A stretch of 64,000 nt of DNA, from assembly GCA_013076295.1 (NCBI GenBank), contig RQOL01000660.1, positions 6,910,896 to 6,974,895 on the forward strand, written 5' to 3'. Both the position numbers and the translations under genes were made by a program. Below the pieces are notes generated by a model. It had not been told where the DNA came from. It ran no database searches and saw only the letters and a list, made by a program, of their open reading frames with translations. This document shows, piece by piece, positions 1-10,127 of this stretch. This DNA is from Sanderia malayensis. Its lineage: Eukaryota; Cnidaria; Scyphozoa; Semaeostomeae; Pelagiidae. Every line of letters starts with the position of its first letter. Position 1 is the stretch's first letter.

Positions 1-94
1 GATTAGTATGCAAAAGCATGATACCTGACCTTAGTTTGCCATATTTTCATTTTTCAACTCGAACCTGTGAGCTTCAGTTATCAATTATTTGCAG

Positions 95-3000
95 TTATCT
101 TTACCGAAATCGAATCTCCAACATTCCTGCGCATTCGTTCACTGGTCTTGAGTCATTGACGGACTTGTAAGTATTAACCAATGTTATTTTTACACTAACT
201 CACAACAAATAAAAATTCTTAAAGCCTTTTTTGCCTTTAGCAAAATAACAACGTTGTTTGTTGCAACATCAGCAAACCATATCTGATTTCCCAAAATGAC
301 GAACCTCTGAATCCTAAAAAAAGAATTTTCTGCTGAAGCAGTGTTCCTTTACCTTGACAACTGATTTTAGTGCATACTCCCAAAAGATCACAGGCTCAAC
401 GCTGTTAGCTACTTACCATGTGTATTGCTGTGTATACAAAGTACGCACTGACCACAAGAGATGCCACCTTCACTGCCATGCTGATGATAAATAATGTTAA
501 TGCTATTGGTATACCCATAGACGTCACATTTTTGTTTATTTAGGAATCTTGGTGTGAATCGGATCACCTCTGTTGAAAATGATGCATTTTATGGACTGGC
601 AAGATTACAAAATCTGTACGTATAAAATGAGGTTTAATGTTATAAACTGACAATTTGTTTACAAAACAATCGTAGGCATGTTATCTTAGCTTCTGCTTCA
701 TGTCACTATTTACTGAAAGTAGCTAAGAATGTGAAGTTTTCCCTTTTATTTGCGTATATGAATGAGTGGAATTTTCTAATTACATTTACAATTCGTTATT
801 TTCAGGGCCTTAAATTCAAACAGATTGTCGTCCATCCCCGCTGGAGCTTTCAATGGACTTGGCTCCCTGCTAAAATTGCAAGTAGAACACATCGCCCAAC
901 TGGGCTGCTTATTTCTTTTTCTCTTTTACTACATTTGCATCTTTTATGCAATGCAATAAAATCCAGATAATTCGTACTAAAATTTAGCTCATTGTTCCTT
1001 ATATTTTTGTCATTTCAGAAGTCTATATTTCAATGAAATTTCCTATGTTGCCGAGGGAGCTTTTTATCCGTTAAAAAGTCTCATTGTTCTGTAAGCATAA
1101 TGTACTCTATCCTGTAGTTTGACCAATGTCGACTTTTATAGCCAGCCTCACGAAAACAAGGAACGTGATCAGATAGATGATACGCTTTGAATTTATATCC
1201 AATGTTGTCTGAATTTATCACAAACATAGCATGGAGAATTGAGATCGCGCTTGTCTACTAGAATACGGCAAAATATATGTATTGTCCTTTTTCAGTTCGT
1301 GGAATCCATTGCCAGCATTGATTCGCTTGAATCCGCGTTTGAGGCTAGTACGCAGCAACAATCTTTATTGCGATTGCAATGCACAGTGGTTAAGACAATG
1401 GCTGAGAAGCAACGTTTCTTTGGCATCAACGAAAATCACTTGCGCTGGGCCTGGGCATATGAGGAAAAAGCATTTGCAAAAAATCGCAAAAGAGGAAATT
1501 AAATGCGGTGAGCGTGTAGTTCTTATTCTATGTCAATCTGAAATGTTTTATCTAATTGAATTTAATGCCAATATGGTTTCCAACAGCTGAGGGTTGCACG
1601 AAATTGATTTCATTACCAAAGATATCTGGGATATTTAGCAATTGCTCGACCCTAAATATACCGTAAATCCTCAAATAAGCCCCCGGTGGCTTATTTGCAA
1701 AAACGAAATTTTAGCCTGATTATTGTTAAACATTAAGCAAAATAAAAGCTATACGGTGCAGCCAATCAATAAAGTTATTGGTTTAATCTTGCTGCTATTT
1801 GCAATACATTGATTAAACAACTTCAATGTCTCGATACTTGGGCTCGATATTCTTGCAAATGATTATATGGGTTGATTCGAAGGTGGGGGCTTATTTGAGG
1901 ATTCACGGTATGAGAATATAGAACGGTGGTACAATTTAGGTGGTACGCAGTGGCGTAGTTAGAGGGGGGGCAGGGGGGGCGAAAAACCCCCCTGTAGAGC
2001 TAAATTGCCGTTTTGTCGGAAAATTGCTGATCTTGTCGGAAAATAAATATCTTCTTTTTACGTTTAGTTCTAGCAAATTTCTTATCTTATATTCAAAGTC
2101 TTGAAGAGATATGAAATTTTTGTCGGAAAATCTGAATTTCTCGCCCCCCCTATAAAATTTCCTATCTACGCCATTGGTGGTACGGCACCTACCACCCCTC
2201 ACGCCACTCGATCTCTTGCAGCTATCATACTCACGCTTAGGTTCTCACGTCAGTTTTGAAGGAATAATCCCCATTTCCGATAACGTGGCACAACCTGTAT
2301 GACGCGATGCAATTTCTCTTCATTAGATGAAATCAAGGTGGAGATCTCTCCAGGCAAGGCAGTATCTCTTGTGGGCAACGCCATCGAATTCCAATGCTCT
2401 GTTAAGCCTGGTGCAACATATAACTGGGTACATAATGGCAAGAAAGTAAACGGAGATAAAAGACAAAGTAAATACGTCACAACTACGCGTGGCTATCTTA
2501 AAATTAATAACATTTCATTGGAAGATCAAGGACAAGTCACCTGTTTGGCTCAAAACAAGGCCGGATTGTCTGCTGCATCTGGAAATTTGGTCATTGGATG
2601 TAAGCGCTTTCATTACCGAACTTTATACTTGTTTTGTTAAACCAGCAACGGGCACTGAAGTATGAGTTTCGGGTCTTTACAGTTACGAGGTGGTAATGCA
2701 TATAACCTTAGGTATAGCAGAACACCACAGGGTCCAGTCTTTACGTTTGCTCTCTCTGGGTTTACTGGTTAACTGTAATGGTTTTTCCTTTAAATGTAAA
2801 TGCTTTATTAATTCTATTAGCGTGAGGTCTATGCCGACAGTTATGTCGGCTTGACAGCAGAGTGCTACGATTATTCAATCTATTTCGACTTTTATGCAGG
2901 CAATCCCTCCGCATAACGACAATGCTACCCGTTAGTTAAGGCCCTGTTACACCAGGAAATTTTCTCCGCAAGTTTTGTCGCAACGTGTTGCGAGATAAGT

Positions 3001-6000
3001 TGCTGGTGTAACAGGCGTTGTTTCGCAATTTTTTTGCATCATGCAACGTTGCACAAATTAGAATGCAGATCTACTTTTTGCAATGCATAGCAACAACTTT
3101 CAACGCCATTGCACAGTGTATAACCCCTCGACAATTTTCTTCGCAATTTTTAACGCGTTTTATTCAATGACGCATGCGCAGAGCCAAACCATACCTTTTT
3201 GTTCTCGTCCTGCTATCCAAGGCCTTGCCCCTAGAGTACGATTTCGTTTTCTTTTCGGTTCTTCATCTTGTAATAATATCATCATCAATATTGCTCCAAC
3301 TTTGTGTTGATAGACATCAACCGCCATTTTGAGTCTGGTGCTGAAAATTCCTCCCAGTTTTCCAATCGAATTACAGTCTACTCTCGATAAGTGGAACCCC
3401 AGATAAGTGGAACTTTCGTTTAGTGGAACCAATTTCTCCGGTCCCTTGGATTTGCATTAACAAGCCTATAATTCGGATAAGTGGAACATTCGATAACTGG
3501 AACCATTTTTTCGGTCCTGTGCAGGTTCCACTTATCGAGAGTAGACTGTACATTGCCAGAGGAATGCAAGTTTCTGAGGAAATTGCGCAGTGTAACAGGG
3601 AATTTATTTTTCTTTAGACATTTAGGCATCTGCCATACACTACTGTGTTATTTTGCCTGAAGTCATTGTCAATTTATGCATTCTTTTTCTAGCTTTTCCC
3701 CGTATTGTTAATTACCCAAACGAGGTTGTGACAGTGGAAAGGCCTCAGAAGAGTCTTGTACTGCCGTGCAAGGCCGATGGAATACCGCGCCCTAAGATTA
3801 CTTGGTTAAAAGATGGGGTTCAGATTGCGTCAGATCACGAGCGTCTCTTTTCCTCTGACGGCAGTTTGATTATCCTAAGAATGAGGATGCATTATCAAGG
3901 CATTTACACTTGCTTTGCATCAAATCAACTTGGCAAAGTCAGTGTTAGAACCAGAGTGTATTTAGGACAAGGTATTGAATTTGACTGTTTTGCTATTATT
4001 CGTCAGTCGTTATCCAACAGACCAGCTAACCAGCAAAGGTTTAGAGAATTAGAAATTAAAAGCAAAAGTGAGCCCTTTGAATTAGGGCCATCTTTTGCAA
4101 AATTTACGTCAGCTCTTCTGAGAATGACAACGCCCACCCTTTATTGGATCGAATCCCAAGTTCTATACCCCGATTCTTTTGTTTGCTAAAATTCGAAACA
4201 GAATTGATTATTACCAATAAGCGTTTATGCATTTTGTGTTGTTGGCTTATTTTGCAGCTTCAATGTGTTTACCATCTTGCCGACGCGATTCGGGATTTTG
4301 TGTCGTAAAGCATGTTTGTGAGTGTTTACCGGAATTTCAAGGACCTGCTTGTGAATTGAGAAGGAATACGGGTAAGTGCCTAGAAGTCACGATTTTCGTT
4401 TTAATTCTCCACCCTCACCCTCGCCCATTATTTTTGCACGTTTACATTGTTTCAATTGTAGTTGCTGTCGAGCACAAGCCAATTGTCAATAATACCGTGA
4501 ATGGCAAACCAGCATTGGCTCCGGACCCGACGTCGTGGGTATACGAGACGTACAATATTGACATTAATCAAGGATCTGGCAGCCATGGTGTCACGGATGG
4601 TGATGATAGCGATGCAAGCGATGGAGATATGATTGTTGGTACGACAATGTTCAAGACCTTCTTAGATTCCGTATTCTTCTAAAATCTAAAGCGTAAAGTG
4701 AGGCTGTTTATTGATACTCGAATGGTTTGGTTTTAGCACCAGTCATTCTTACTCCCCCGTGCCATGAAAAATTTTGCTTCCATTATTGGAAATTCTTTTA
4801 GAAAGAAGATGAGATCGCTTGGATGATAATGCGCTGTCTAGAATTGTTCTCATGCGATGCCCACGGTTACCACTAGGTCTAAACCTTTTTTTTATCTGAC
4901 ACAGAAGCTCGCAGAGAGGTCTGGTTAGTGTAATTTAGTCAAGTGCGTTGATAGGATGGATGGTTGTCATGTTAGGAATCCAACGTTTTTTCTATAAAGC
5001 ATTTACAAGGGCTGACATCAAGAAAAATCCAAATATCTGGTTTGCGAAGTGAGGTCTCAAAAAGGAAAATTAAGAATAAGAATCGATTCTCGTGCTTCCT
5101 CTGTTATTAGTAGAGGTTTATTTTCTGGATATGTAAGACACAATAAAAGGTTTGCCTTATTATAACGGAAAACGAGAAAATCTACTTTTAGATTCACTTT
5201 TATATGTTTTCTGCAACTTCACGCAAATCTGTGTTATAATATATATGACAAGCTTGAATTATGTTGGAGGTAGAACATTATGAAACATTAGCCGCAAACC
5301 CAAACTTGAATTTAATATTAAGTGCTCTTTGCATCGCAGCTTTAAAACATACTGCTTAATGCTGCAATACATTCATGTTCCTTCTTCAAGCAGACTTTGC
5401 TCTAATGTGTTTATATTCTTTTCTGCGCAGATGTTGAAAGGAGTGGAGTTGGAACAAATGTTTACAAGCCTGACAAGAACGAAGAAACAAAAAAAGCAGA
5501 CCGTATAGTTATCAAACAAAAGGGGGCAGCGCATGTCAAACGTAGGTAATTAGAGATTTATACATTTATATTCTTTGATATCTTTATTTATATGTTTTTC
5601 ATATACGACGCACATTTCTATGCATATTTCTATGCACATTATTTTGTAATTTTTTCTGGTTTTATCGTTATTTATAACTATCAGATAAACTGATTGGGAA
5701 GGCCTATGAGCACGCGTATACCGTTTTAGCTATTACTTTGCGACAAAAGTATGAAAACCCCATCTGTTCCACGAGGCTCACTGGGGGCATGTTTCCTGAA
5801 TGAATGCAAGTTAAAGTTAACCATCAATGTCTTCTACTGGATTTTCTTTTGAGCCAACTTCCATGTACATAGGACGCATATTCATAACAGAATGTTAATT
5901 TTATGACTTTCACAGTTTTTGTTGTTATGTTTCTGGCGGATATCTTGATGTAAAGGATGAATTCCTTATTCACAAAGCTGTCTGCTACCCAAACTATCGT

Positions 6001-6397
6001 TTATGACGATTTTCAATTAGTAGTTCTTTTATAACTTGACTTTTGCACTCGTCTCTTTCAAGCATCGAAATATCACCGGCAATCCCATGTCGTCGAGCAA
6101 ACTACAAGAAAGAAAATTAAACAAAATCAAGAAACGTCCAAGGCTACGCAACTTTCTCTAACTAGCGCCAGACTTTCAAGAACGGCCATAAAAGTGCCCT
6201 TGCCTTTCGTACGTATATCAAGATCACCAAAGTTAAAAAAGTTGAAAATGGAACTTGAAGTTATCGGTGTCGATCCTGTGGTAGAAACCGACACTGCTGT
6301 TAGAACTTTAAAAACACATGCAATCAGAAGGCCCATTGCAATTTCAAATTATGGCTCGGCAGTCAAACAAGCTGGTGGCAAAGGAACGTACGCGTGA
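95..6397 (+). CDS. Secreted LRR-Ig-Ig-EGF protein, 3' part (5' end lies outside the window)
   Basis: Eleven exons join in phase: 95-166, 544-615, 806-877, 1019-1090, 1296-1507, 2327-2599, 3693-3971, 4258-4371, 4462-4638, 5431-5541, 6063-6397. The first four are exactly 72 bp, each one 24-residue leucine-rich repeat, all split in phase 2. Exon 5 is an LRR C-terminal cap (CDCNAQWL motif). Exons 6 and 7 are Ig domains, each with the typical Cys, Trp and a C-terminal Cys (VTCLAQN; YTCFASN), flanked by phase-1 introns. Exon 8 is an EGF-like module rich in Cys. The tail is acidic (exon 9), then basic and rich in Lys/Arg, ending at TGA 6395-6397. I see no transmembrane helix after the EGF, so the product is probably secreted and acts in adhesion, matrix or recognition. 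The intron after the third LRR exon has a GC donor. The domain order does not match one named family I can be sure of. Confidence 0.82.
1661..1908. mobile_element. MITE with TA target site, in an intron of the LRR-Ig gene
   Basis: The left end reads CCGTAAATCCTCAAATAAGC and the right end is its inverse (GCTTATTTGAGGATTCACGG) with one or two mismatches. TA flanks both ends (1659-1660 and 1909-1910). At 248 bp it has no coding capacity. The TA duplication suggests mobilisation by a Tc1/mariner-type transposase. Related ends recur at 7297-7654, 51330-51477 and 54091-54280. Confidence 0.7.
1948..2176. mobile_element. Non-autonomous hAT element with perfect 8-bp TSD
   Basis: A 229-bp element begins CAGTGGCGTAG and ends CTACGCCATTG, an inverted pair with one mismatch. 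It is bracketed by identical 8-bp direct repeats GTGGTACG (1940-1947 and 2177-2184). An 8-bp duplication with CAGTGGCG-type ends is the signature of hAT elements. It lies in the intron before the first Ig exon. Confidence 0.85.
2942..3600. mobile_element. MITE with CCCTGTTACA inverted ends, carrying a nested MITE
   Basis: CCCTGTTACACCAGG at the left is matched by the inverse TGTAACAGGG at the right. The interior is AT-rich with repeated GCAAC motifs and no convincing ORF. Another palindromic element (3374-3548) is inserted inside it. Target duplication not resolved. It lies in the intron between the two Ig exons. Confidence 0.6.
3374..3548. mobile_element. Palindromic pogo/Tigger-like MITE nested in another MITE
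   Basis: The 175-bp element is flanked by TA on both sides (3372-3373, 3549-3550). Its ends CAGTCTACTCTCGATAAGTG and the inverse CACTTATCGAGAGTAGACTG match perfectly, and the unit GATAAGTGGAAC recurs inside. TA duplication and CAGT ends fit pogo/Tigger-type elements. Confidence 0.75.
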
Positions 6398-6571
6398 AGT
6401 GAAACAGGGCATTCTTCGGAGGCGAAGCTAGCAAACCAGCTTATATTAGCTAGCTAAGTTGTTTAATTGCTGCATGAAGTCATTCAACTACGAATATACA
6501 TGCAGGGATTCCTAGGACATCTTAAAAGGGATTGCAGCTCCACAGATTACCCGTTTAAGTGAGAGCACTGA

Positions 6572-6593
6572 CGTATGTATGTATGTATGTATA
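6572..6593. repeat. (GTAT)n microsatellite
   Basis: Five to six copies of GTAT in a row downstream of the LRR-Ig gene. Confidence 0.8.
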
Positions 6594-6681
6594 CTGTCCG
6601 TTTTCTTGCATTGCAATTTATATTCCTACACATTGTTTCATATGAATTTATAATGTCGCTTCCCAAGCATTCTTTCCCACA

Positions 6682-6687
6682 AATAAA
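6682..6687 (+). promoter_or_regulatory. Candidate polyadenylation signal of the LRR-Ig gene
   Basis: AATAAA about 285 bases after the stop codon of the LRR-Ig-EGF gene. A second AATAAA lies near 6723. Position and motif only. Confidence 0.4.
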
Positions 6688-7296
6688 AAAGACTATAGTG
6701 GCAGCTTAGATATTTTTAGACTTAATAAAGTTATTGATAGCTGGTATATATTTACAAGCAATTCTCTTCTAAATGTTTGTTATTCGTTGTTCAATTCTTA
6801 CCCTAGCCCGTTCTCTGGACTAATAATTCTTGCCGGCCTACCCCTGATTTTCTGGTCTTGTATAAGCTTGCTTGTAAATGTGGCCCTAGCGTCTTCAATA
6901 TTTTCTACTTTTTCTAGGCGATATTCTTAACAACTTTATCTGTACTAAATTTTCAATACAATATTTTTATCTTTGAAGGTGCGTCGTACTTTCTGAAACT
7001 CTTTGGTATCTTGTTATTTTGATTTATTTATCTGTGTTTGCCTTTTGATATTATAAAAATCGAAGAAGTAAATCTGAGTCTTAAAATGTGGACATTTTTT
7101 TAAAGGACCGTAGCCAACTTTTGTTTCCATTTCATTTGTTCTTGTTTTTTTTATTTTTTTATATACATTGAACGTCACATATAATGTGCTTTAACATTTC
7201 AATATATTGTAATAGGAATTGTGATAAAAGTTTATAAGGAACCTACTTTAATTGTTTCCTATGTTTAACTATGTTTCATATTTATTACCACATTTA
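6688..7296. other. AT-rich intergenic stretch
   Basis: Very AT-rich sequence after the LRR-Ig gene with many short T and A runs. I see no gene, RNA or clear repeat in it. Confidence 0.5.
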
Positions 7297-7654
7297 CCGT
7301 AATGCTCCGATTAAACGCCCCTTTCTTTCAAACGCCCCCTTTTTTTAAACGCCCCCTCGAATAGACGTCCAATTTTAGAGGGGCGTGTATATGAAACATA
7401 CAGAACTGAAGCTGGTCCTTCTTTTAACGTCATCGAAGCAGACGATGTTGATAATGACTTTGAACTAGATATTTGCATGTGTTTTTAAATTATACTTCTG
7501 GAACCAGACTTGTTTAGTTGTTACTCAGAGTTTCACGCTAATTGCGATCTTCATTAGATGTTTAATGAAGATCGCATCCCCCTCCTCTTTTAAACGCCCC
7601 CTAAAATATCAAAAAAATTAATAAACGCCCCGGGTGTTTAATCGAAGCATTGTG
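7297..7654. mobile_element. MITE with AAACGCCCC repeats
   Basis: The left end (CCGTAATGCTCCGATTAAACGC) pairs with the right end (GTGTTTAATCGAAGCATTGTGG) as an imperfect inverted repeat. Internal AAACGCCCC units recur close to both ends. TA precedes the left end; the right target copy is not clear. It resembles the other CCGTA-ended MITEs in this window. Confidence 0.6.
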
Positions 7655-8336
7655 GGTTGAAATTGACTTTTTTGCGTATATTAAAACGTCCAGGAAGTTT
7701 TGGATTTTTGTTGCTTTAAGTCGCCATGATGTTGCTGGGAATATTTTGACAATATTAATGATTAAGTTGATGTGTCGCAATCTTGAGCTCAAAACGAAAG
7801 CTTGACACCACAGTCTCCCTACGTGAAAATACGTGAATTGATTGGTTGATTGATTGCACCCTCTTCAAAAAGACCATCTGCACAAAAAAGGATGTGAGTT
7901 CAATCTTGAGAAATGTTGCCCTTAAGGGTCGTTAGACAGGTGGCATGAAAAGCTTGGCATCATGTTTGTGAAAAGCATATAGTGTAAATCGGCCAAAGTG
8001 TTCCTGATAAATTTGGTTGCATTTCTGCGATCGACACGGCGATTTATTACATCGCATACTCGTAAATTGCAAATTCATTCCATAGTGAGAACCAGCCAAA
8101 TCTGGTACATTCTCCAAAACAAAATTTGGCACGATAGAGAAGCGAAAATCAAAGGCGGTGAACCAAGAAAGCTCTGCCAATAAGCAAAAAGCAAAAGAAA
8201 CAATTGATTTGGCTGATTGCGTCTTAAATTGTGAAGCAATAGCCGGGACAGAGTTGATAGAAGATCAAATGAATGGACCTTAGTACACAAGCTGCACAGA
8301 ATGCGCAGAAATTGGCTGAATGCTACAAAGTAACCT

Positions 8337-8933
8337 TTGCGAAACAACCTCATTCACTCGTATGTATTTGCTGATGCTCTAAGGGTGTCGTCGAAGAAAG
8401 GTCACGGAAAGTATAGAAACATTTTAATTAATGGACCCGCAAATTGTGGCAAAGAATTTATATTGGAGCCTTTGAAATTGCTTTATGCAATAGAAGAGGC
8501 GGAGATTTTTCTGATGGATGATATCAGATGGTCAAACGAGATTGTCATGCAGAAAGATATGTTTCTTTCTCTTGGACAAGCTGTGCATTTTCCTGCCCCA
8601 AAGTTGCAGTATGCACAGGTCATTTATTTAGAGCAAGATTCACCAGTATATTTGCAACCACCAAAGGAGAGATTGAAATTGTTCGGAAGTACATTACTGG
8701 AGAACCTCATGAGATATGCAATTTTGCATATGAACGCAGAAAGGATTCAAGAAAAGCCAACGGTGTCTTTGCCTAAACTTTGCCTAAATGTTGTTCACAT
8801 TTTCTTAGCGCTTGGAAATATTGAGGGTATTGAGGTTGGTCCTCTAATCTTGTTTCTCCAGCACTATAATCTAGTAGTAGTAGCAAGCAATAACTCACTA
8901 GGTGTATGCAAGTACAAGCTCTTGGCTGTATAA
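8337..8933 (+). pseudogene. Degenerate P-loop (SF3-helicase-like) ORF, transposon- or virus-derived
   Basis: A 198-codon open frame carries a Walker-A-like motif, GPANCGKE, where the expected Ser/Thr after Lys is Glu. About 20 residues later comes an acidic Walker-B-like stretch (EIFLMDDIRW), then a conserved-looking HFPAPK. The gap between the two motifs looks short for such ATPases, suggesting an internal deletion. Similar-looking residues (an Ala/Gln-rich helix) can be read just upstream in a different frame, so a frameshift near 8337 is likely. From memory this resembles SF3-like ATPase ORFs of metazoan mobile or virus-derived elements; I cannot name the family. It lies between the two host genes with no introns visible. 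Probably non-functional. Confidence 0.45.
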
Positions 8934-10127
8934 TCAATAATCATACTGTAAATTTCGTCTGCCGCTCGCGCATGCGCTGAACAGTTGAGTGATATGATTG
9001 GATATCAAGGCAAGCTGAATTCATTGTTGTTCACGTGAATTGTTCACGTGAAAATAGCTGAACCTATCACATGAACCCATGGTGCCTTGCGAGTTGGGAA
9101 ATTTGGGATGGGCTCTGGAATGCAGAAAAGTCTTTTGTATTCTGCAAATGTTGTTGCGCAGGGCAATGCAGGGTTGTCAGACTTGGGATTTTATCCCAAG
9201 GTCTAGGGATTTTTTGAGGCTAATGGGACTTTCCTTGGGAATTATTTTTTCGAAAAAAACCTTGGGATTTTTCTTGGGAATTTTAGAAGTGAATCGGAAA
9301 TTTCCCACTTTGTTTGAACATTTACAAAACCAGTCATATTTTCATTCAAACTGATCATTCCGTCGTTGATGCTTGATGGCACGACTGGAAAATAAGAACA
9401 TATTAGTGAAAAAGGCTGTAGATTGTGGTGAGTGGAAAAATTATAAACGGTGGTAAATTGTAAACATCGATACCGGAAGGCTTAATAACAACTGACCAAA
9501 TATCTCAAGGAAAGATTGAAAAACACATCTGATGTGGTTCAGGAAAAAAATGGAAAACGTAGGGCATCATATTTGTTTCAGAAGAATAATAAAAAAACCA
9601 TATCTGAAAACAAAGATTTGCACGTGAAAAAGAAAAAGGTTGTCAACCATGAAACTGCACAAAAGGATATTTATTATGCACAATTTAATCCAAAAGTAAG
9701 TGCCAATTTTTCTGAACAGCCATGGGCAATTCAGAATATCACTAAATTCCACAAAAACCCGCAACTGAGAATATTCATTTTAGGAGTTAGTCTAAAAAAA
9801 TTCTGAAGCAACTGGTAGCTGTCAATGTTCCTGTTTACAGGGGTATAAATGACCACGCTTAGGCTAACCACATCTATCAGACTAACAGTTGCCGACTTTG
9901 CTGTACCATGCTCTCACCCCCAAACAAAAACGAAATTGCGCACTTTTTAACGATTCGTTACTTCTAGTTATAGATGTAAACTAGATGTCAAGGCTAGTAA
10001 TTCGATCAAGTATGACGTGTACATAACAAGCAAACAGGTTTATCAAACACAGTGATTATGTACTATTGAAAATTCTGGAGTGTTCCGGAAGTCACAACAT
10101 CTGCGATTACCAGATTGAATACAAGAT
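8934..10127. other. Intergenic stretch before the receptor gene
   Basis: Contains a stretch rich in CTTGGGA and its inverse (about 9180-9285) that looks like a repeat fragment, and a 96-codon Lys-rich ORF (9516-9806) with no recognisable domain. No supported gene. Confidence 0.4.

Noticed and set aside
9169..9345. Possible hAT left end CAGGGTTGTC with CTTGGGA repeats
   Set aside because: No matching right end or target duplication found.
9516..9806. 96-codon Lys-rich ORF
   Set aside because: No domain, low complexity, no splice context. Probably chance or a repeat remnant.
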